Shown: positions 6,884 through 14,524 of the stretch, in pieces
Numbering within the stretch: the first letter of the stretch is position 1
How the letters are laid out: every line of letters begins with the position of its first letter
Origin: an uncultured Peptococcaceae bacterium
GTDB taxonomy: Bacteria; Bacillota; Peptococcia; Peptococcales; Peptococcaceae
Assembly (NCBI GenBank): GCA_958451915.1
Contig: CAUDRX010000007.1
Location: 1 to 32,557, forward strand
Direction of reading: 5' to 3'
DNA length: 32,557 bases
Position numbers and translations under genes: made by a program
Notes under the pieces: model-generated
What the model was told of the DNA's origin: nothing
Database searches by the model: none
Seen by the model: the letters and a program-made list of their open reading frames with translations, nothing else

Positions 6884-7543
6884 ATGAAAACCTATAAATG
6901 CAAAGTCTGTGGTGAAGTGTTCCAGGTCGAAGACGGCACAGAAGCGGTCTGCCCAGTCTGCGGCGCCCGCGGCGACAAGCTGGAGCTGGTCGAAGCAGCG
7001 CCAAAGGCGCATCCATATGCCGGCACCCAGACCGAGAAGAACCTGGAAGCCGCTTTCGCCGGTGAATCCCAGGCGCGCAACAAGTACACCTATTTTGCTT
7101 CTGTCGCCAAGAAAGAAGGCTATGAACAGATCGCAGCCCTCTTCCTCAAGACTGCAGAAAACGAGCGCGAACATGCCAAGATGTGGTTCAAAGAGCTTGC
7201 CGGCATCGGTGACACCGCTGCCAACCTCAAGTCTGCCGCTGAAGGTGAGAACTACGAATGGACCGACATGTACGACGGCTTCGCCAAGACCGCTGAAGAG
7301 GAAGGTTTCCCTGAACTGGCGCAAAAGTTCCGCCTTGTTGCGGCCATCGAAAAACACCATGAAGAACGCTATCGTGCCCTCCTGCACAATATTGAGATGG
7401 CAGAAGTTTTTGCCAAAAGTGAGGTCAAAGTCTGGGAATGCCGCAACTGCGGACACATTGTCGTCGGCACCCAGGCGCCAGAGATCTGCCCGACCTGCGC
7501 CCATCCACAGAGCTATTTCGAGATCAACTGTGAAAATTACTGA
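6884..7543 (+). CDS. rbr: Rubrerythrin with rubredoxin domains at both ends
   Basis: 219 residues from the ATG at 6884, which has AAAGGAGATAAG upstream. Order: N-terminal rubredoxin-like knuckle (C6, C9, C23, C26), linker, four-helix ferritin-like diiron domain (about 45-178) with the E-x-x-R/H motifs GESQARNKY, ENEREHA and EKHHEERY, and C-terminal rubredoxin domain (C186, C189, C202, C205). Rubrerythrin reduces hydrogen peroxide with electrons from NADH via rubredoxin-type carriers in anaerobes. Classical forms have only the C-terminal domain and reverse forms only the N-terminal one; here both are present. Strong codon bias suggests high expression. Likely in the regulon of the adjacent PerR-type gene. 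Confidence 0.95.
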   Translation: MKTYKCKVCGEVFQVEDGTEAVCPVCGARGDKLELVEAAPKAHPYAGTQTEKNLEAAFAGESQARNKYTYFASVAKKEGYEQIAALFLKTAENEREHAKMWFKELAGIGDTAANLKSAAEGENYEWTDMYDGFAKTAEEEGFPELAQKFRLVAAIEKHHEERYRALLHNIEMAEVFAKSEVKVWECRNCGHIVVGTQAPEICPTCAHPQSYFEINCENY

Positions 7544-7561
7544 TCGTTTTTTATCTGATCG

Positions 7562-7590
7562 TGACCGCCGGTGCGCCGGCGGTCATTTTT
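7562..7590 (+). terminator. Terminator after rubrerythrin
   Basis: Perfect 10-bp GC-rich stem (7562-7571 with 7576-7585), TGCG loop, then TTTTT. Confidence 0.9.
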
Positions 7591-7639
7591 CATATCGTCT
7601 GCAATGTGCAGAAAAGATGGCTGTTTCCCGTCCGGACAG

Positions 7640-7685
7640 GAACGCCCCTGATGTGAGATCAAAAGGTCTCGCAACAGGGGCGTTC
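7640..7685 (-). terminator. Hairpin at the 3' end of brnQ
   Basis: An 11-bp perfect stem (7640-7650 with 7675-7685) around an inner GAGA/TCTC pairing, directly after the brnQ stop. Neither side has a good T-run, so it may be a weak terminator or an mRNA-stabilising 3' hairpin. Confidence 0.45.
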
Positions 7686-7688
7686 GTA

Positions 7689-8882
7689 TCAGGCCAGAAG
7701 GCTCCAGAGGCTGTAAAGAAAAGCCGCACTGGCAGCGAGACGGAAGAAGGCTGTCGTCTGTACGATGCGCAGTGGGATGAGGTTGAGGGCGATGATCATG
7801 AGGGCTACAGGATAGATGAGACTGAGGATCGGCGAGGAAAAGCTGATGATGGCGTCCAGGCCGACGATGGAGATGAGAAAACTCCAGACGGTGAAGACGA
7901 TGAGCCAGCGGTCGAAGCTGAGGGCGCGGAAGTGTTCAGAGAAATATTCAGCGCAGCTTGCCAACAGGCCGACACAGACATTGAAGCAGGCGAGAAAGAA
8001 GATCGCGGCAAGTACGATCGGTCCGAGTTTGCCGAAGAAGACACCGCAGAGGGCACTGAGGATGTCGGTGCCGTTGCCGGCGGCGTCCACGGCATTTCTG
8101 CTGTCGGCGCCCATGAAGGCAAGGATCCCGTAGATGAGAGCGAGCACGGTGCCGGCAATGATGCCGGCGCGGATGGTGATGGCAGCGACGTGTTTGCTGT
8201 CGCTGATGCCGAGGGCGCGGATATTGAGGGCGATGACAATGCCAAATACCATGGCTGCCAGGGTGTCCATCGTCTGGTAGCCATCGACAAAGCCGGCCAT
8301 CAGGGCGCCTGTGGCATAGCGTTCGGCGGGTGCACCGCTTGTGAGCTCTGGATGGAGGAGGCTGGCGACGAACATGGCGGCGATGAGGAAGAGCAGCACC
8401 GGTGTCATGCGCTTTCCAAGCACATCTTTGAGTTTGGCTGGATCGCGCGCGAGCAGTCCCGCGGCAAAGAAAAAGAGTGCAGAGAAGCCAACGGAGAGTA
8501 AAAGCTGCACCGGGATCCCAAGGAACGTGCCTTCGCCGGCATGTTCGGTGATGAAGCCGAACATCGCATAGCTTGTGCCTGCTGTGCGTGGGATCGCCAG
8601 CAGCGGCCCGATGCAGATGTAGATGATCAGTGTGAAGATGCGGCCGAAGAGCGGATGGATCTTCTCGCAGAGTTTGTCGATGCCGCCAACGCGTGCTGCT
8701 GCGACGACGCCGAGCACAGGAAAGACGACGGCGGTGATGACAAAGCCGATGAATGCCAAAAGCGTTTTCGTGCCGGCTTCATAGCCGAGGAACGGCGGAA
8801 AGATGAGGTTGCCGGCGCCGAAGAACATGGAGAATAGCGTGATGCCCAACAGGAGCAGGTTCTTATTGTCGATCTTGTTCAT
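7689..8882 (-). CDS. brnQ: Branched-chain amino acid:cation symporter BrnQ
   Basis: 397 residues, an integral membrane protein of the LIVCS family that takes up leucine, isoleucine and valine with Na+ or H+. The N terminus (LFSMFFGAGNLIFPP) is the family signature, followed by about eleven to twelve hydrophobic segments and the ICIGPLLAIPRTAGTSYAMF motif (about 92-111). It is a little shorter than the usual 430-450 residues, mainly at the C terminus. The ATG at 8882 has AAGGGG upstream. It is monocistronic and divergent from the gntR unit. Together with ilvE nearby it points to branched-chain amino acid use, though not necessarily joint control. Confidence 0.95.
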   Translation of the reverse strand: MNKIDNKNLLLLGITLFSMFFGAGNLIFPPFLGYEAGTKTLLAFIGFVITAVVFPVLGVVAAARVGGIDKLCEKIHPLFGRIFTLIIYICIGPLLAIPRTAGTSYAMFGFITEHAGEGTFLGIPVQLLLSVGFSALFFFAAGLLARDPAKLKDVLGKRMTPVLLFLIAAMFVASLLHPELTSGAPAERYATGALMAGFVDGYQTMDTLAAMVFGIVIALNIRALGISDSKHVAAITIRAGIIAGTVLALIYGILAFMGADSRNAVDAAGNGTDILSALCGVFFGKLGPIVLAAIFFLACFNVCVGLLASCAEYFSEHFRALSFDRWLIVFTVWSFLISIVGLDAIISFSSPILSLIYPVALMIIALNLIPLRIVQTTAFFRLAASAAFLYSLWSLLA

Positions 8883-8917
8883 GGTTGATCCCCTTTTTTG
8901 TCATTGTGCGGCAAACG

Positions 8918-8940
8918 CACCACTCCATGATAATGTGGTG
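8918..8940. promoter_or_regulatory. Inverted repeat in the brnQ leader
   Basis: CACCAC (8918-8923) and GTGGTG (8935-8940) frame 11 bases, 36 bases before the brnQ start on the minus strand. It could be an operator or leader hairpin. No T-box or leucine-type leader peptide is visible. Confidence 0.25.
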
Positions 8941-9009
8941 GACAGATTTCTGCAAGTGTTCTCTTGACGTGGACGATGTGGAATTTTTATAGCTGGCTTC
9001 ATTTAATCA

Positions 9010-9060
9010 TTGACAACCGTACTACACTGACATATACTGTACATATCGAAGCAATACAGT
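9010..9060 (+). promoter_or_regulatory. Promoter and putative operator of the gntR-ABC operon
   Basis: TTGACA (9010-9015), 17 bases, TATACT (9033-9038) form a near-consensus promoter. Overlapping the -10 box and start point is the inverted repeat ACTGTA (9036-9041) - 13 bases - TACAGT (9055-9060), well placed for repression by the GntR protein encoded just downstream. Confidence 0.72.
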
Positions 9061-9076
9061 GCAAGGCGGTGAACCC

Positions 9077-9451
9077 ATGCAACTATCTGTGAGCAACAAA
9101 GCGAGCCGGCCGCTCTACGAACAGATCGTCACTCAGATCAAAGCACAGATCATGAGCGGCGAGCTAAAAGCCGGCGAGGCGCTGCCATCCATCCGCAGTC
9201 TGGCGAAGTCGCTGCACATCAGCGTGCTGACGGTGCAGAAAGCCTACGACCAGCTCTCCCAGGAAGGCTTCATCGAGACGACAGCCGGCAAAGGCTGCTA
9301 CGTCTCGGCGCAGAACCAGGATTTTTATCTCGAAGAACAGCAGAAACGCATCGAAGAACATTTCACGGAGGCCATCGAGATCGCCCGCGAGAGCGGCATC
9401 GATCTCGACCATCTGCATAGCCTCCTGACTCTGCTCTATGAGGAGGAATAG
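9077..9451 (+). CDS. GntR family regulator, YtrA subfamily
   Basis: 124 residues from ATG 9077 (AAGGCGG seven bases upstream; an upstream in-frame GTG at 9059 lacks a site). The winged helix-turn-helix (about 5-75) starts PLYEQIVTQIKAQIMSGELKAGE and includes LPSIRSLAKSLHISVLTVQKAY, typical of GntR. The C-terminal part is only about 45 residues, a short dimerisation helix pair as in YtrA, with no ligand-binding FadR or UTRA domain. YtrA proteins repress the ABC transporter they precede. Here the ATPase gene starts four bases after the stop. Confidence 0.92.
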   Translation: MQLSVSNKASRPLYEQIVTQIKAQIMSGELKAGEALPSIRSLAKSLHISVLTVQKAYDQLSQEGFIETTAGKGCYVSAQNQDFYLEEQQKRIEEHFTEAIEIARESGIDLDHLHSLLTLLYEEE

Positions 9452-9454
9452 ACC

Positions 9455-10306
9455 ATGACGAACGCATTGACCATTTCCGATGTGAGTAAGACCTACCCAG
9501 GCTTCACCCTCGACCACGTTTCCTTTGCCGTGCCGCAGGGCGCGATCGTCGGCCTCATCGGCGAGAACGGCGCCGGCAAATCGACGATCCTCAACGCCAC
9601 CCTCGGCCTCATCAACAAGGAGAGCGGCACGATCAACATCCTCGGCTCGGACACCCTCGACAACGCCACGAAGGAACAGGTCGGCGTCGTCTTTGACGGT
9701 TCCAGCTATCCGGACGTGATGGCGCCACGCACCATTGGCCGCATCCTTGCCAATGTCTACGAAAGCTGGGATGCTGCCCTCTATGAGAAACTGTTGGAAC
9801 GTTTCGGCCTGCCGAAGGACAAGGCGCTGAAAAAGTTTTCCAAGGGCATGAAGATGAAGTTCGCGATCACGGCGGCACTGGCCCACCGGCCAAAGCTCCT
9901 CATCCTCGACGAAGCGACCAGCGGCCTCGATCCTGTGGTGCGCGACGACATCCTCGACATGCTCCTCGATTTCGTGCAGGAAGAGGACCACAGCGTGCTC
10001 GTCTCCAGCCACATCACCTCGGACCTGGAGAAGATCGCCGACTACATCGTCTTCCTCCACGAGGGCAAGGTCGCCTTCACCATGCCGAAGGACACGCTCG
10101 TGGAAGATTACGGCATCCTGCAGTGCGGCGCCGCCCAGTTCGACGCCCTGGACAAGGACGACATCGTCCGCTTCCGCCGCATGGATTACGAATGGCAGGT
10201 GCTCGTCGCCGACCGCGCCGCTGCCGAACGCAAGTACCCGAAAGCCATGATCACGCCGGCGAGCATCGACGAGATCATGCTGATGTTCGTGAAAGGAGAG
10301 AAGTAA
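9455..10306 (+). CDS. ABC transporter ATP-binding protein (YtrB/CcmA-like)
   Basis: 283 residues. Walker A is GENGAGKST (36-44), the signature is the variant FSKGMKMK (about 128-135) instead of LSGGQ, usual in this exporter-type subfamily, and Walker B is LLILDEAT (148-155). The C-terminal ~70 residues form the extra domain seen in YtrB/BcrA-like ATPases. It should drive the ABC-2 permease encoded one base downstream. Substrates of such GntR-linked transporters are usually cell-wall-active compounds or unknown; nothing here identifies one. GAGGAG precedes the ATG. Confidence 0.92.
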   Translation: MTNALTISDVSKTYPGFTLDHVSFAVPQGAIVGLIGENGAGKSTILNATLGLINKESGTINILGSDTLDNATKEQVGVVFDGSSYPDVMAPRTIGRILANVYESWDAALYEKLLERFGLPKDKALKKFSKGMKMKFAITAALAHRPKLLILDEATSGLDPVVRDDILDMLLDFVQEEDHSVLVSSHITSDLEKIADYIVFLHEGKVAFTMPKDTLVEDYGILQCGAAQFDALDKDDIVRFRRMDYEWQVLVADRAAAERKYPKAMITPASIDEIMLMFVKGEK

Positions 10307-10307
10307 G

Positions 10308-10922
10308 ATGAAAGGCCTGCTCCTGAAAGATTTCTACCTCGTGCGCGCAACGCTCGCGATCATCCTCGTGACCTATGCCGTCATCGGCATCGGCATGTCG
10401 ATCATGTCCGATCCTTGGATCACAGTGGTCATCGGCGCCGTGATGTTCGGCATCATGAGCGCGTCCACCATCAATATGGATAAGCAATATGGCTGGAACA
10501 AGTTCGAAGTGACGCTGCCAGTGTCCAAGGCGCGCATCGTCGACAGCAAATATCTGCTCTACCTGCTCTTCAGTGTGCTCGGGTTCGTCGTTGGCGTGGC
10601 GCTGAGCCTCATCATCTGCGCCGTCAAACCCGACCTCATGCCGGCCGATGAGATGATACGGCTCTATCTCTCGATCGCCGCAGCGATGGCGCTCTTCGCC
10701 GGCGGCGTGCAGATCCCGGGCAATTTTCTCCTCAGTGCGGAAAAAGCGATGATCACCCTCATCATCGCCTATCCGCTCCTCACTGGGGTCTTCGTGGTGG
10801 TCGCCCGGCTCACGGAAGACATGATGCGCACCTGCAGCATCGTGCTGGCCCTGAGCGCAGCGGTCTTTGCGATCAGCTGGATCGTTTGCCGCAAAGTCAT
10901 CGCCGCGCGGGATGTCCGCTAA
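10308..10922 (+). CDS. ABC-2 type permease
   Basis: 204 residues with about six hydrophobic segments (near 12-55, 80-105, 118-140, 146-166, 172-195), beginning MKGLLLKDFYLVR, the common start of ABC-2 permeases (ABC2_membrane_5-like) paired with YtrB-type ATPases. It forms the membrane half of the exporter. It begins one base after the ATPase stop within AAGGAGAGAAG. The NMDKQYGWNKFEVTLPVSKARIV stretch (about 56-78) is the cytoplasmic coupling-helix region. Confidence 0.88.
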   Translation: MKGLLLKDFYLVRATLAIILVTYAVIGIGMSIMSDPWITVVIGAVMFGIMSASTINMDKQYGWNKFEVTLPVSKARIVDSKYLLYLLFSVLGFVVGVALSLIICAVKPDLMPADEMIRLYLSIAAAMALFAGGVQIPGNFLLSAEKAMITLIIAYPLLTGVFVVVARLTEDMMRTCSIVLALSAAVFAISWIVCRKVIAARDVR

Positions 10923-10934
10923 AGGAGGATGGCG

Positions 10935-11108
10935 ATGTGCTGTGAGATCGGCGATCAGGTGCTGGCGCCATGCGGCCGCCTGCCACTTGTTGGCAAAGTC
11001 GTGCACATTGATGCAAAAACGCAGAAAACCTTCGTGCGTTTCAGTGACTCGCAGCAGGATTGGTACAGTAAAGAAGCGCCCGCCCCTTTCCCGGGCGGCA
11101 AGGCATGA
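10935..11108 (+). CDS. Small hypothetical protein (57 residues), fourth gene of the GntR-ABC operon
   Basis: A short frame lies between the permease and the terminator. AAAGGAGG at 10921-10928 immediately follows the permease; the ATG at 10935 is six bases away and preferred over the ATG at 10929 that abuts the site. The 57 residues (GDQVLAP..., GKVVHID, TFVRFSDS, DWYS) look like a small all-beta, SH3/KOW-like fold: a turn after GD, a GKV strand and a charged hairpin. It has Cys2, Cys3 and Cys13 and no signal peptide. Family not recognised. The perfect ribosome site and operon position make it a likely real gene. Confidence 0.6.
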   Translation: MCCEIGDQVLAPCGRLPLVGKVVHIDAKTQKTFVRFSDSQQDWYSKEAPAPFPGGKA

Positions 11109-11114
11109 GAAACA

Positions 11115-11156
11115 AGCGGCGGTCCGTTTCGGATGGAAACGGGCTGTCGCTTTTTT
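11115..11156 (+). terminator. Terminator of the GntR-ABC operon
   Basis: A 16-bp stem (11115-11130 with 11136-11151, three G-T pairs), 5-base loop and six T. Confidence 0.92.
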
Positions 11157-11199
11157 GTGCCATTGTGGTAAAATGGTCGCAGATAAAGGAGGAAGAAGG

Positions 11200-11856
11200 A
11201 TGATCACGATCAAGACGCGCCTGCGCCGCCGGGATGTGCGGCAGGCGATCCGTTTTGCCGTCTCGGGGATGCATTTTGACTGGTATCTGGACAGCCGCAT
11301 TTTGCTCTGGCTGTACGGGCGTTATTTCTGGTATAAGGAACAGGCGCGGGCCACACGCTGTTTTGCGGCCTGCGAGGATCGGCGCTTTCTGGGTGTGCTC
11401 CTGGCGGAGGCATACGGTGAGCCGCCGCTGGGCACATCGCGTTGGGCGCGGGGGTATGTAAAGGCCTTTGACTGGATCGCGGCACATTTTTTCAAAGGCG
11501 GTCCGGATGTTTACGAACGTACGACAGCGGCACTTCTGCGACGTTATCGCACGTACACGCGGCCGGATGGGGAGATCCTCTTCCTGGCAGCTGACCCGGC
11601 GGCGCAGGTGCCAGGGGTGGGCACGGCGCTCCTGCGCGCGCTGGAAAAGGCGGAAGCGGGGAAGACTTTTTTTCTGCAGACAGACAATGCCTGTACCTGG
11701 CAGTTTTATGAGCATCGTGGCTTCGTTCGCGCAGAGGAAGCGGCCATCGTGCTGGAGATGCCGAAGGGGCGCATCCTGCTGGACTGCTTTCTGTACAGCA
11801 AGGATTTTATGGCAGCAGAGGTGAAAGGAGGCGCTGGCGATGGGGTATGGTCTTAA
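11200..11856 (+). CDS. GNAT-like acetyltransferase, long form
   Basis: 218 residues from the ATG at 11200, which has AAAGGAGGAAG upstream; the longer open frame back to 10867 belongs to the small operon gene and terminator. The C-terminal half has a GNAT core: ILFLAADPAAQVPGVGTALLRALEKA (about 126-151) is the acetyl-CoA strand-loop-helix, and DNACTWQFYEHRGF (about 162-175) is the final motif. The N-terminal ~110 residues carry an aromatic-rich stretch (WYLDSRILLWLYGRYFWYKEQ), seen in GNATs annotated as domain-containing proteins of unknown substrate. Its end overlaps the EamA transporter by 17 bases, so the two are probably cotranscribed. Confidence 0.8.
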   Translation: MITIKTRLRRRDVRQAIRFAVSGMHFDWYLDSRILLWLYGRYFWYKEQARATRCFAACEDRRFLGVLLAEAYGEPPLGTSRWARGYVKAFDWIAAHFFKGGPDVYERTTAALLRRYRTYTRPDGEILFLAADPAAQVPGVGTALLRALEKAEAGKTFFLQTDNACTWQFYEHRGFVRAEEAAIVLEMPKGRILLDCFLYSKDFMAAEVKGGAGDGVWS

Positions 11857-12745
11857 GACTTATCTGATCCTCTTCGGCGGTGTGCTGGCGCTTTCGACCT
11901 CTGCGATCTTTGCCAAGGTCGCAGAGGCACCGTCAGGGGTGCTGGCTTTCTGGCGGCTCTTTTTGGCGGCGCTGGTGCTGGCGCCGTTCTTTTTTGGGAG
12001 CAGAACGGCGCGGACCGAAGCACGAAAGCTTTCGGGATGGCAATGGCGTCAGATCCTCCTGGCGGGCGCATTTTTGGCGCTGCATTACGTGCTCTGGTTT
12101 GAGTCACTGCGCTTCACTTCGGTAGCGAGCTCGACGGTGATCGTTTGTTTGCAGCCTTTGTTCGCGCTGGCTTTGGAGCATTTCCTGGATGGACGGGCAC
12201 TGCGCCCCTCGGCACTGGCTGGATGCGCCATCGCCCTGGCAGGCTGCGTGGTGATCAGCGCGGGTGATTTGGCGTTCAGCGGGCGTGCTTTTTTCGGAGA
12301 TGTGCTTGCCTTTGTAGCGGCTGGGGTGATCGCGGCTTATTTTTATGTGGGCGGAAAGATCCGCCAGACGGTCTCGGCGGTCACCTATTCGACATTGGGC
12401 TATTTTGCCAGTGCTGTTTTTCTGGGTGTCTACACGCTTCTTGCAGGGATGGCGTTCACAGGCTATCCGGCCAGGACCTGGTGGGCTTTCATCGGTATTG
12501 CGCTGATCTCGACCATCGGCGGTCAGTTCGTCTTCAATCTGCTGCTGAAGCGTGTCCCTGCTTCTGCGGTAACGATGAGCATCCTCGGTGAGCCCGTCGG
12601 CACCATCCTTCTCGCCTGGCTCTTTCTTGGAGAAGGGCTCACACCTGGGCAGGGTGTGGGCATCTTTGTGATCATGGCAGGGATGGTTGTTTTTTTCCGA
12701 CCGCCGCGAAAGTCACGAACGATAAAAAGCGATCACGTGCAGTGA
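11840..12745 (+). CDS. EamA (DMT superfamily) transporter
   Basis: 301 residues with ten predicted membrane segments and two EamA repeats (about 5-140 and 150-290), the RhaT/YdcZ-type metabolite exporter architecture. Typical features are ALSTSAIFAKVAEAPSGVLAFWR at the start and LLLKRVPASAVTMSILGEPVGTILLAWLFLGE near the end. Substrate unknown; amino acids or other small metabolites are usual. AAAGGAGG precedes the ATG, which lies inside the upstream GNAT gene. The stop codon is embedded in the terminator hairpin. Confidence 0.92.
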   Translation: MGYGLKTYLILFGGVLALSTSAIFAKVAEAPSGVLAFWRLFLAALVLAPFFFGSRTARTEARKLSGWQWRQILLAGAFLALHYVLWFESLRFTSVASSTVIVCLQPLFALALEHFLDGRALRPSALAGCAIALAGCVVISAGDLAFSGRAFFGDVLAFVAAGVIAAYFYVGGKIRQTVSAVTYSTLGYFASAVFLGVYTLLAGMAFTGYPARTWWAFIGIALISTIGGQFVFNLLLKRVPASAVTMSILGEPVGTILLAWLFLGEGLTPGQGVGIFVIMAGMVVFFRPPRKSRTIKSDHVQ

Positions 12746-12755
12746 TCGCTTTTTT
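12725..12755 (+). terminator. Terminator overlapping the EamA stop codon
   Basis: A 12-bp perfect stem (12725-12736 with 12742-12753), 5-base loop, T-run. The TGA stop at 12743-12745 is in its right arm. Confidence 0.9.
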
Positions 12756-12823
12756 GCATCATATGTAGCAGACGGACGCTGCTTGTCGGTGTACAATGGA
12801 AAAAATCGAAAGGAGGATCCATC

Positions 12824-13405
12824 ATGAAAAATATCCTCGTGGTCCAGGGCGGGGGCCGGCCACATGGCAACACGGCCCAGCTTGTGGCGGCATTCGCGCG
12901 CGGTGCCGAAGATGCCGGCTATGCGGTGTTGCTCGTTTCTCTGAACGAGAAGCAGGTGAATGGTTGTCTCGGCTGCAATGCCTGCCGCTTTGGCAAGCCC
13001 TGTGTGCAGAAAGACGATTTCAATGCGCTGGTGCCGCGGATCAAAGCGGCCGATCTTCTCGTTTTTGCTTCGCCGCTCTATTTCTGGACAATTTCGAGCA
13101 AGCTCAAGGCTTTTATCGAACGCTTTTACTGCATCGCCGAAGAAGACCCAGCGCCATCGTGGGGACGTTACGAGCACTATCCGGTCAGGGCGAGCGCTCT
13201 TTTGATGACGTCGGCAGACGATCTCTTCTGGACCTTCGAACAGGCGGTGCGCTATTACCAGTATGCGGTCGTCAATTATATTGGTTTCGAGGACAAAGGC
13301 ATGCTTTTGGCCGGCGGCTGCGGCGATACAAACGGCCGTCCACGCATCGCGGAGACCGCGCACCTCGATCGGGCTTATGCCTTCGGGCGCGCACTCGTGC
13401 TCTGA
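12824..13405 (+). CDS. Flavodoxin-fold NAD(P)H-dependent oxidoreductase
   Basis: 193 residues from an ATG with AAAGGAGG upstream. The flavodoxin-like FMN-reductase fold starts MKNILVVQGGGRPHGNTAQLV (phosphate loop), and FASPLYFWTISSKLKAFIERFY (about 80-101) is the FMN loop. A Cys cluster, CLGCNACRFGKPC (about 47-59), is as in iron-sulfur flavoproteins (Isf), where it can hold a [4Fe-4S] cluster; here four cysteines are present. Likely a cytoplasmic electron-transfer flavoprotein or quinone/nitro reductase. It converges with the Crp/Fnr gene and overlaps its 3' end by 31 bases, with no terminator between. A paralogue occurs at 14525. Confidence 0.88.
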   Translation: MKNILVVQGGGRPHGNTAQLVAAFARGAEDAGYAVLLVSLNEKQVNGCLGCNACRFGKPCVQKDDFNALVPRIKAADLLVFASPLYFWTISSKLKAFIERFYCIAEEDPAPSWGRYEHYPVRASALLMTSADDLFWTFEQAVRYYQYAVVNYIGFEDKGMLLAGGCGDTNGRPRIAETAHLDRAYAFGRALVL

Positions 13406-14064
13406 GCGCCGGTCGTTTCCGCTGAGCAGCGAGCCGCCAGCGCCGCCCGGTCGATGACCTCAACGGCACTGCGGCGGGTGACGATGATGCCTTCGCTGCG
13501 CAGGCTGCCCAGGGCGCGGGTGATCTGCACGCGGGAAAGCCCAAGGAGCTCAGCCAGCGCGTCCTGGGTCATCGTCAGCGTGTCACCGCTTTGTGTGAGC
13601 AGATAGAGAAGATTGGCAAGCTTGAGCAGTGCAGGGTTGTAGCCCTGATGCACCGTTTCGAAGAGAAACCGATTGATGTAGGCGGCGTGCCAGTTCACGA
13701 CCGTTTCGGCCAGGGCAGTGTTGGCAGCGAACATGGCACGGAACTGGTCTTTGGTGAAAGCCAGCACGTCCATGTCGGATAATGCTTCTGTGACGAGGGC
13801 GCGCTCGATCTGGAAATCGAGGGTGTGAAACCCGGGAAAGACGGTGCCAGCGCCGTGGAAGCTGATGATCCTGCGGCGGCCGCTCTCGTGCAGGGCGAAG
13901 TGCATCTCTGATCCGCGCACGATGTAGTGGATCTCGGCATGGGGCGCGCCAGGCTGCCAGATCGTCTCTCCCTTTGCAAAATGGCGTGTGGTGTGCGGCT
14001 GCGAAAGAAAAAAAGTGTGGAAATCGCGGAACTCGCCCGCGAAGATGTAGCGTGGTGTGAGCAT
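13375..14064 (-). CDS. Crp/Fnr family transcriptional regulator
   Basis: 229 residues with GAGGTGG before the ATG. The cyclic-nucleotide-fold sensor (about 10-130; FAKGETIWQPGAPHAEIHYIVRG) is followed by the long dimerisation helix and a winged helix with TQDALAELLGLSRVQITRALGSLRSEGII (about 166-194). There is no N-terminal Cys cluster as in Fnr, so its effector is not evident. It is divergent from the TIGR04076-oxidoreductase pair and converges on the other oxidoreductase, so it may control one or both; that is inference. The 61-base divergent spacer contains TTGATA repeated (14080 and 14089), resembling Fnr/Crp half-sites. Confidence 0.9.
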   Translation of the reverse strand: MLTPRYIFAGEFRDFHTFFLSQPHTTRHFAKGETIWQPGAPHAEIHYIVRGSEMHFALHESGRRRIISFHGAGTVFPGFHTLDFQIERALVTEALSDMDVLAFTKDQFRAMFAANTALAETVVNWHAAYINRFLFETVHQGYNPALLKLANLLYLLTQSGDTLTMTQDALAELLGLSRVQITRALGSLRSEGIIVTRRSAVEVIDRAALAARCSAETTGAQSTSARPKA

Positions 14065-14125
14065 GGGACCACCTCATTATTGATAAGGTTTGATAGAGTT
14101 ATTTTACCATAAGGAGTGGAAAAAG

Positions 14126-14521
14126 ATGAAACATGCCGTAAAGCTCACAGTCATTGATAAGAAATGCTATCCGGAATTGCAGCAGCAATATTGTGCGGAT
14201 GCACAGGCAGGTCTCTGCCCGTGTTACAATGTCGGCGATACATTCCTCTTCCGCCGCGATGAGACGCGCGATGACTATTGGCACATGGGACTGGACACCC
14301 TTGTTCATACTGGCGCGGATCCGGCCACTGTTGCCGGCGGGCCGGTGATGCCCCATTGTTCCGAGGCCTGGGATGCCATCAGCCGCTACATCTATGCCGG
14401 CCTCCAGGGCGGCAGCATCATGCGCGGCTGGATGCAGGTTGAGAATACCATGATCGCCTGCTGCAACGATGGCACGCGTCCGGTCATCTTCAGGATCGAG
14501 CGCATTGACGAGGAGGAATGA
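14126..14521 (+). CDS. TIGR04076 family protein
   Basis: 131 residues from the ATG at 14126 with AAGGAG nine bases upstream. It matches the TIGR04076 family pattern: a KLTVIDKKCYPELQQQYC opening, the CPCYNVGDTF turn, the PHCSEAWDAISRYIYAGLQGG segment (about 83-104), and the strongly conserved end TMIACCNDGTRPVIFRIERI. The function is unknown; the family occurs in anaerobes, often beside redox or flavoprotein genes, as here. Several conserved cysteines suggest a redox or metal role. The oxidoreductase gene starts only three bases after its stop, so they are cotranscribed. Confidence 0.88.
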   Translation: MKHAVKLTVIDKKCYPELQQQYCADAQAGLCPCYNVGDTFLFRRDETRDDYWHMGLDTLVHTGADPATVAGGPVMPHCSEAWDAISRYIYAGLQGGSIMRGWMQVENTMIACCNDGTRPVIFRIERIDEEE

Positions 14522-14524
14522 GCC

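Noticed and set aside
6909..8501. A 530-codon plus-strand frame across rubrerythrin and antisense to brnQ
   Set aside because: It overlaps rubrerythrin in another frame and runs antisense to BrnQ; the product is low-complexity (Asp/Glu/Gly-rich), a by-product of GC-rich codon bias.
8883..9009. Possible T-box or leucine leader peptide before brnQ
   Set aside because: No T-box consensus, no specifier stem and no Leu/Ile/Val-rich short frame could be seen.
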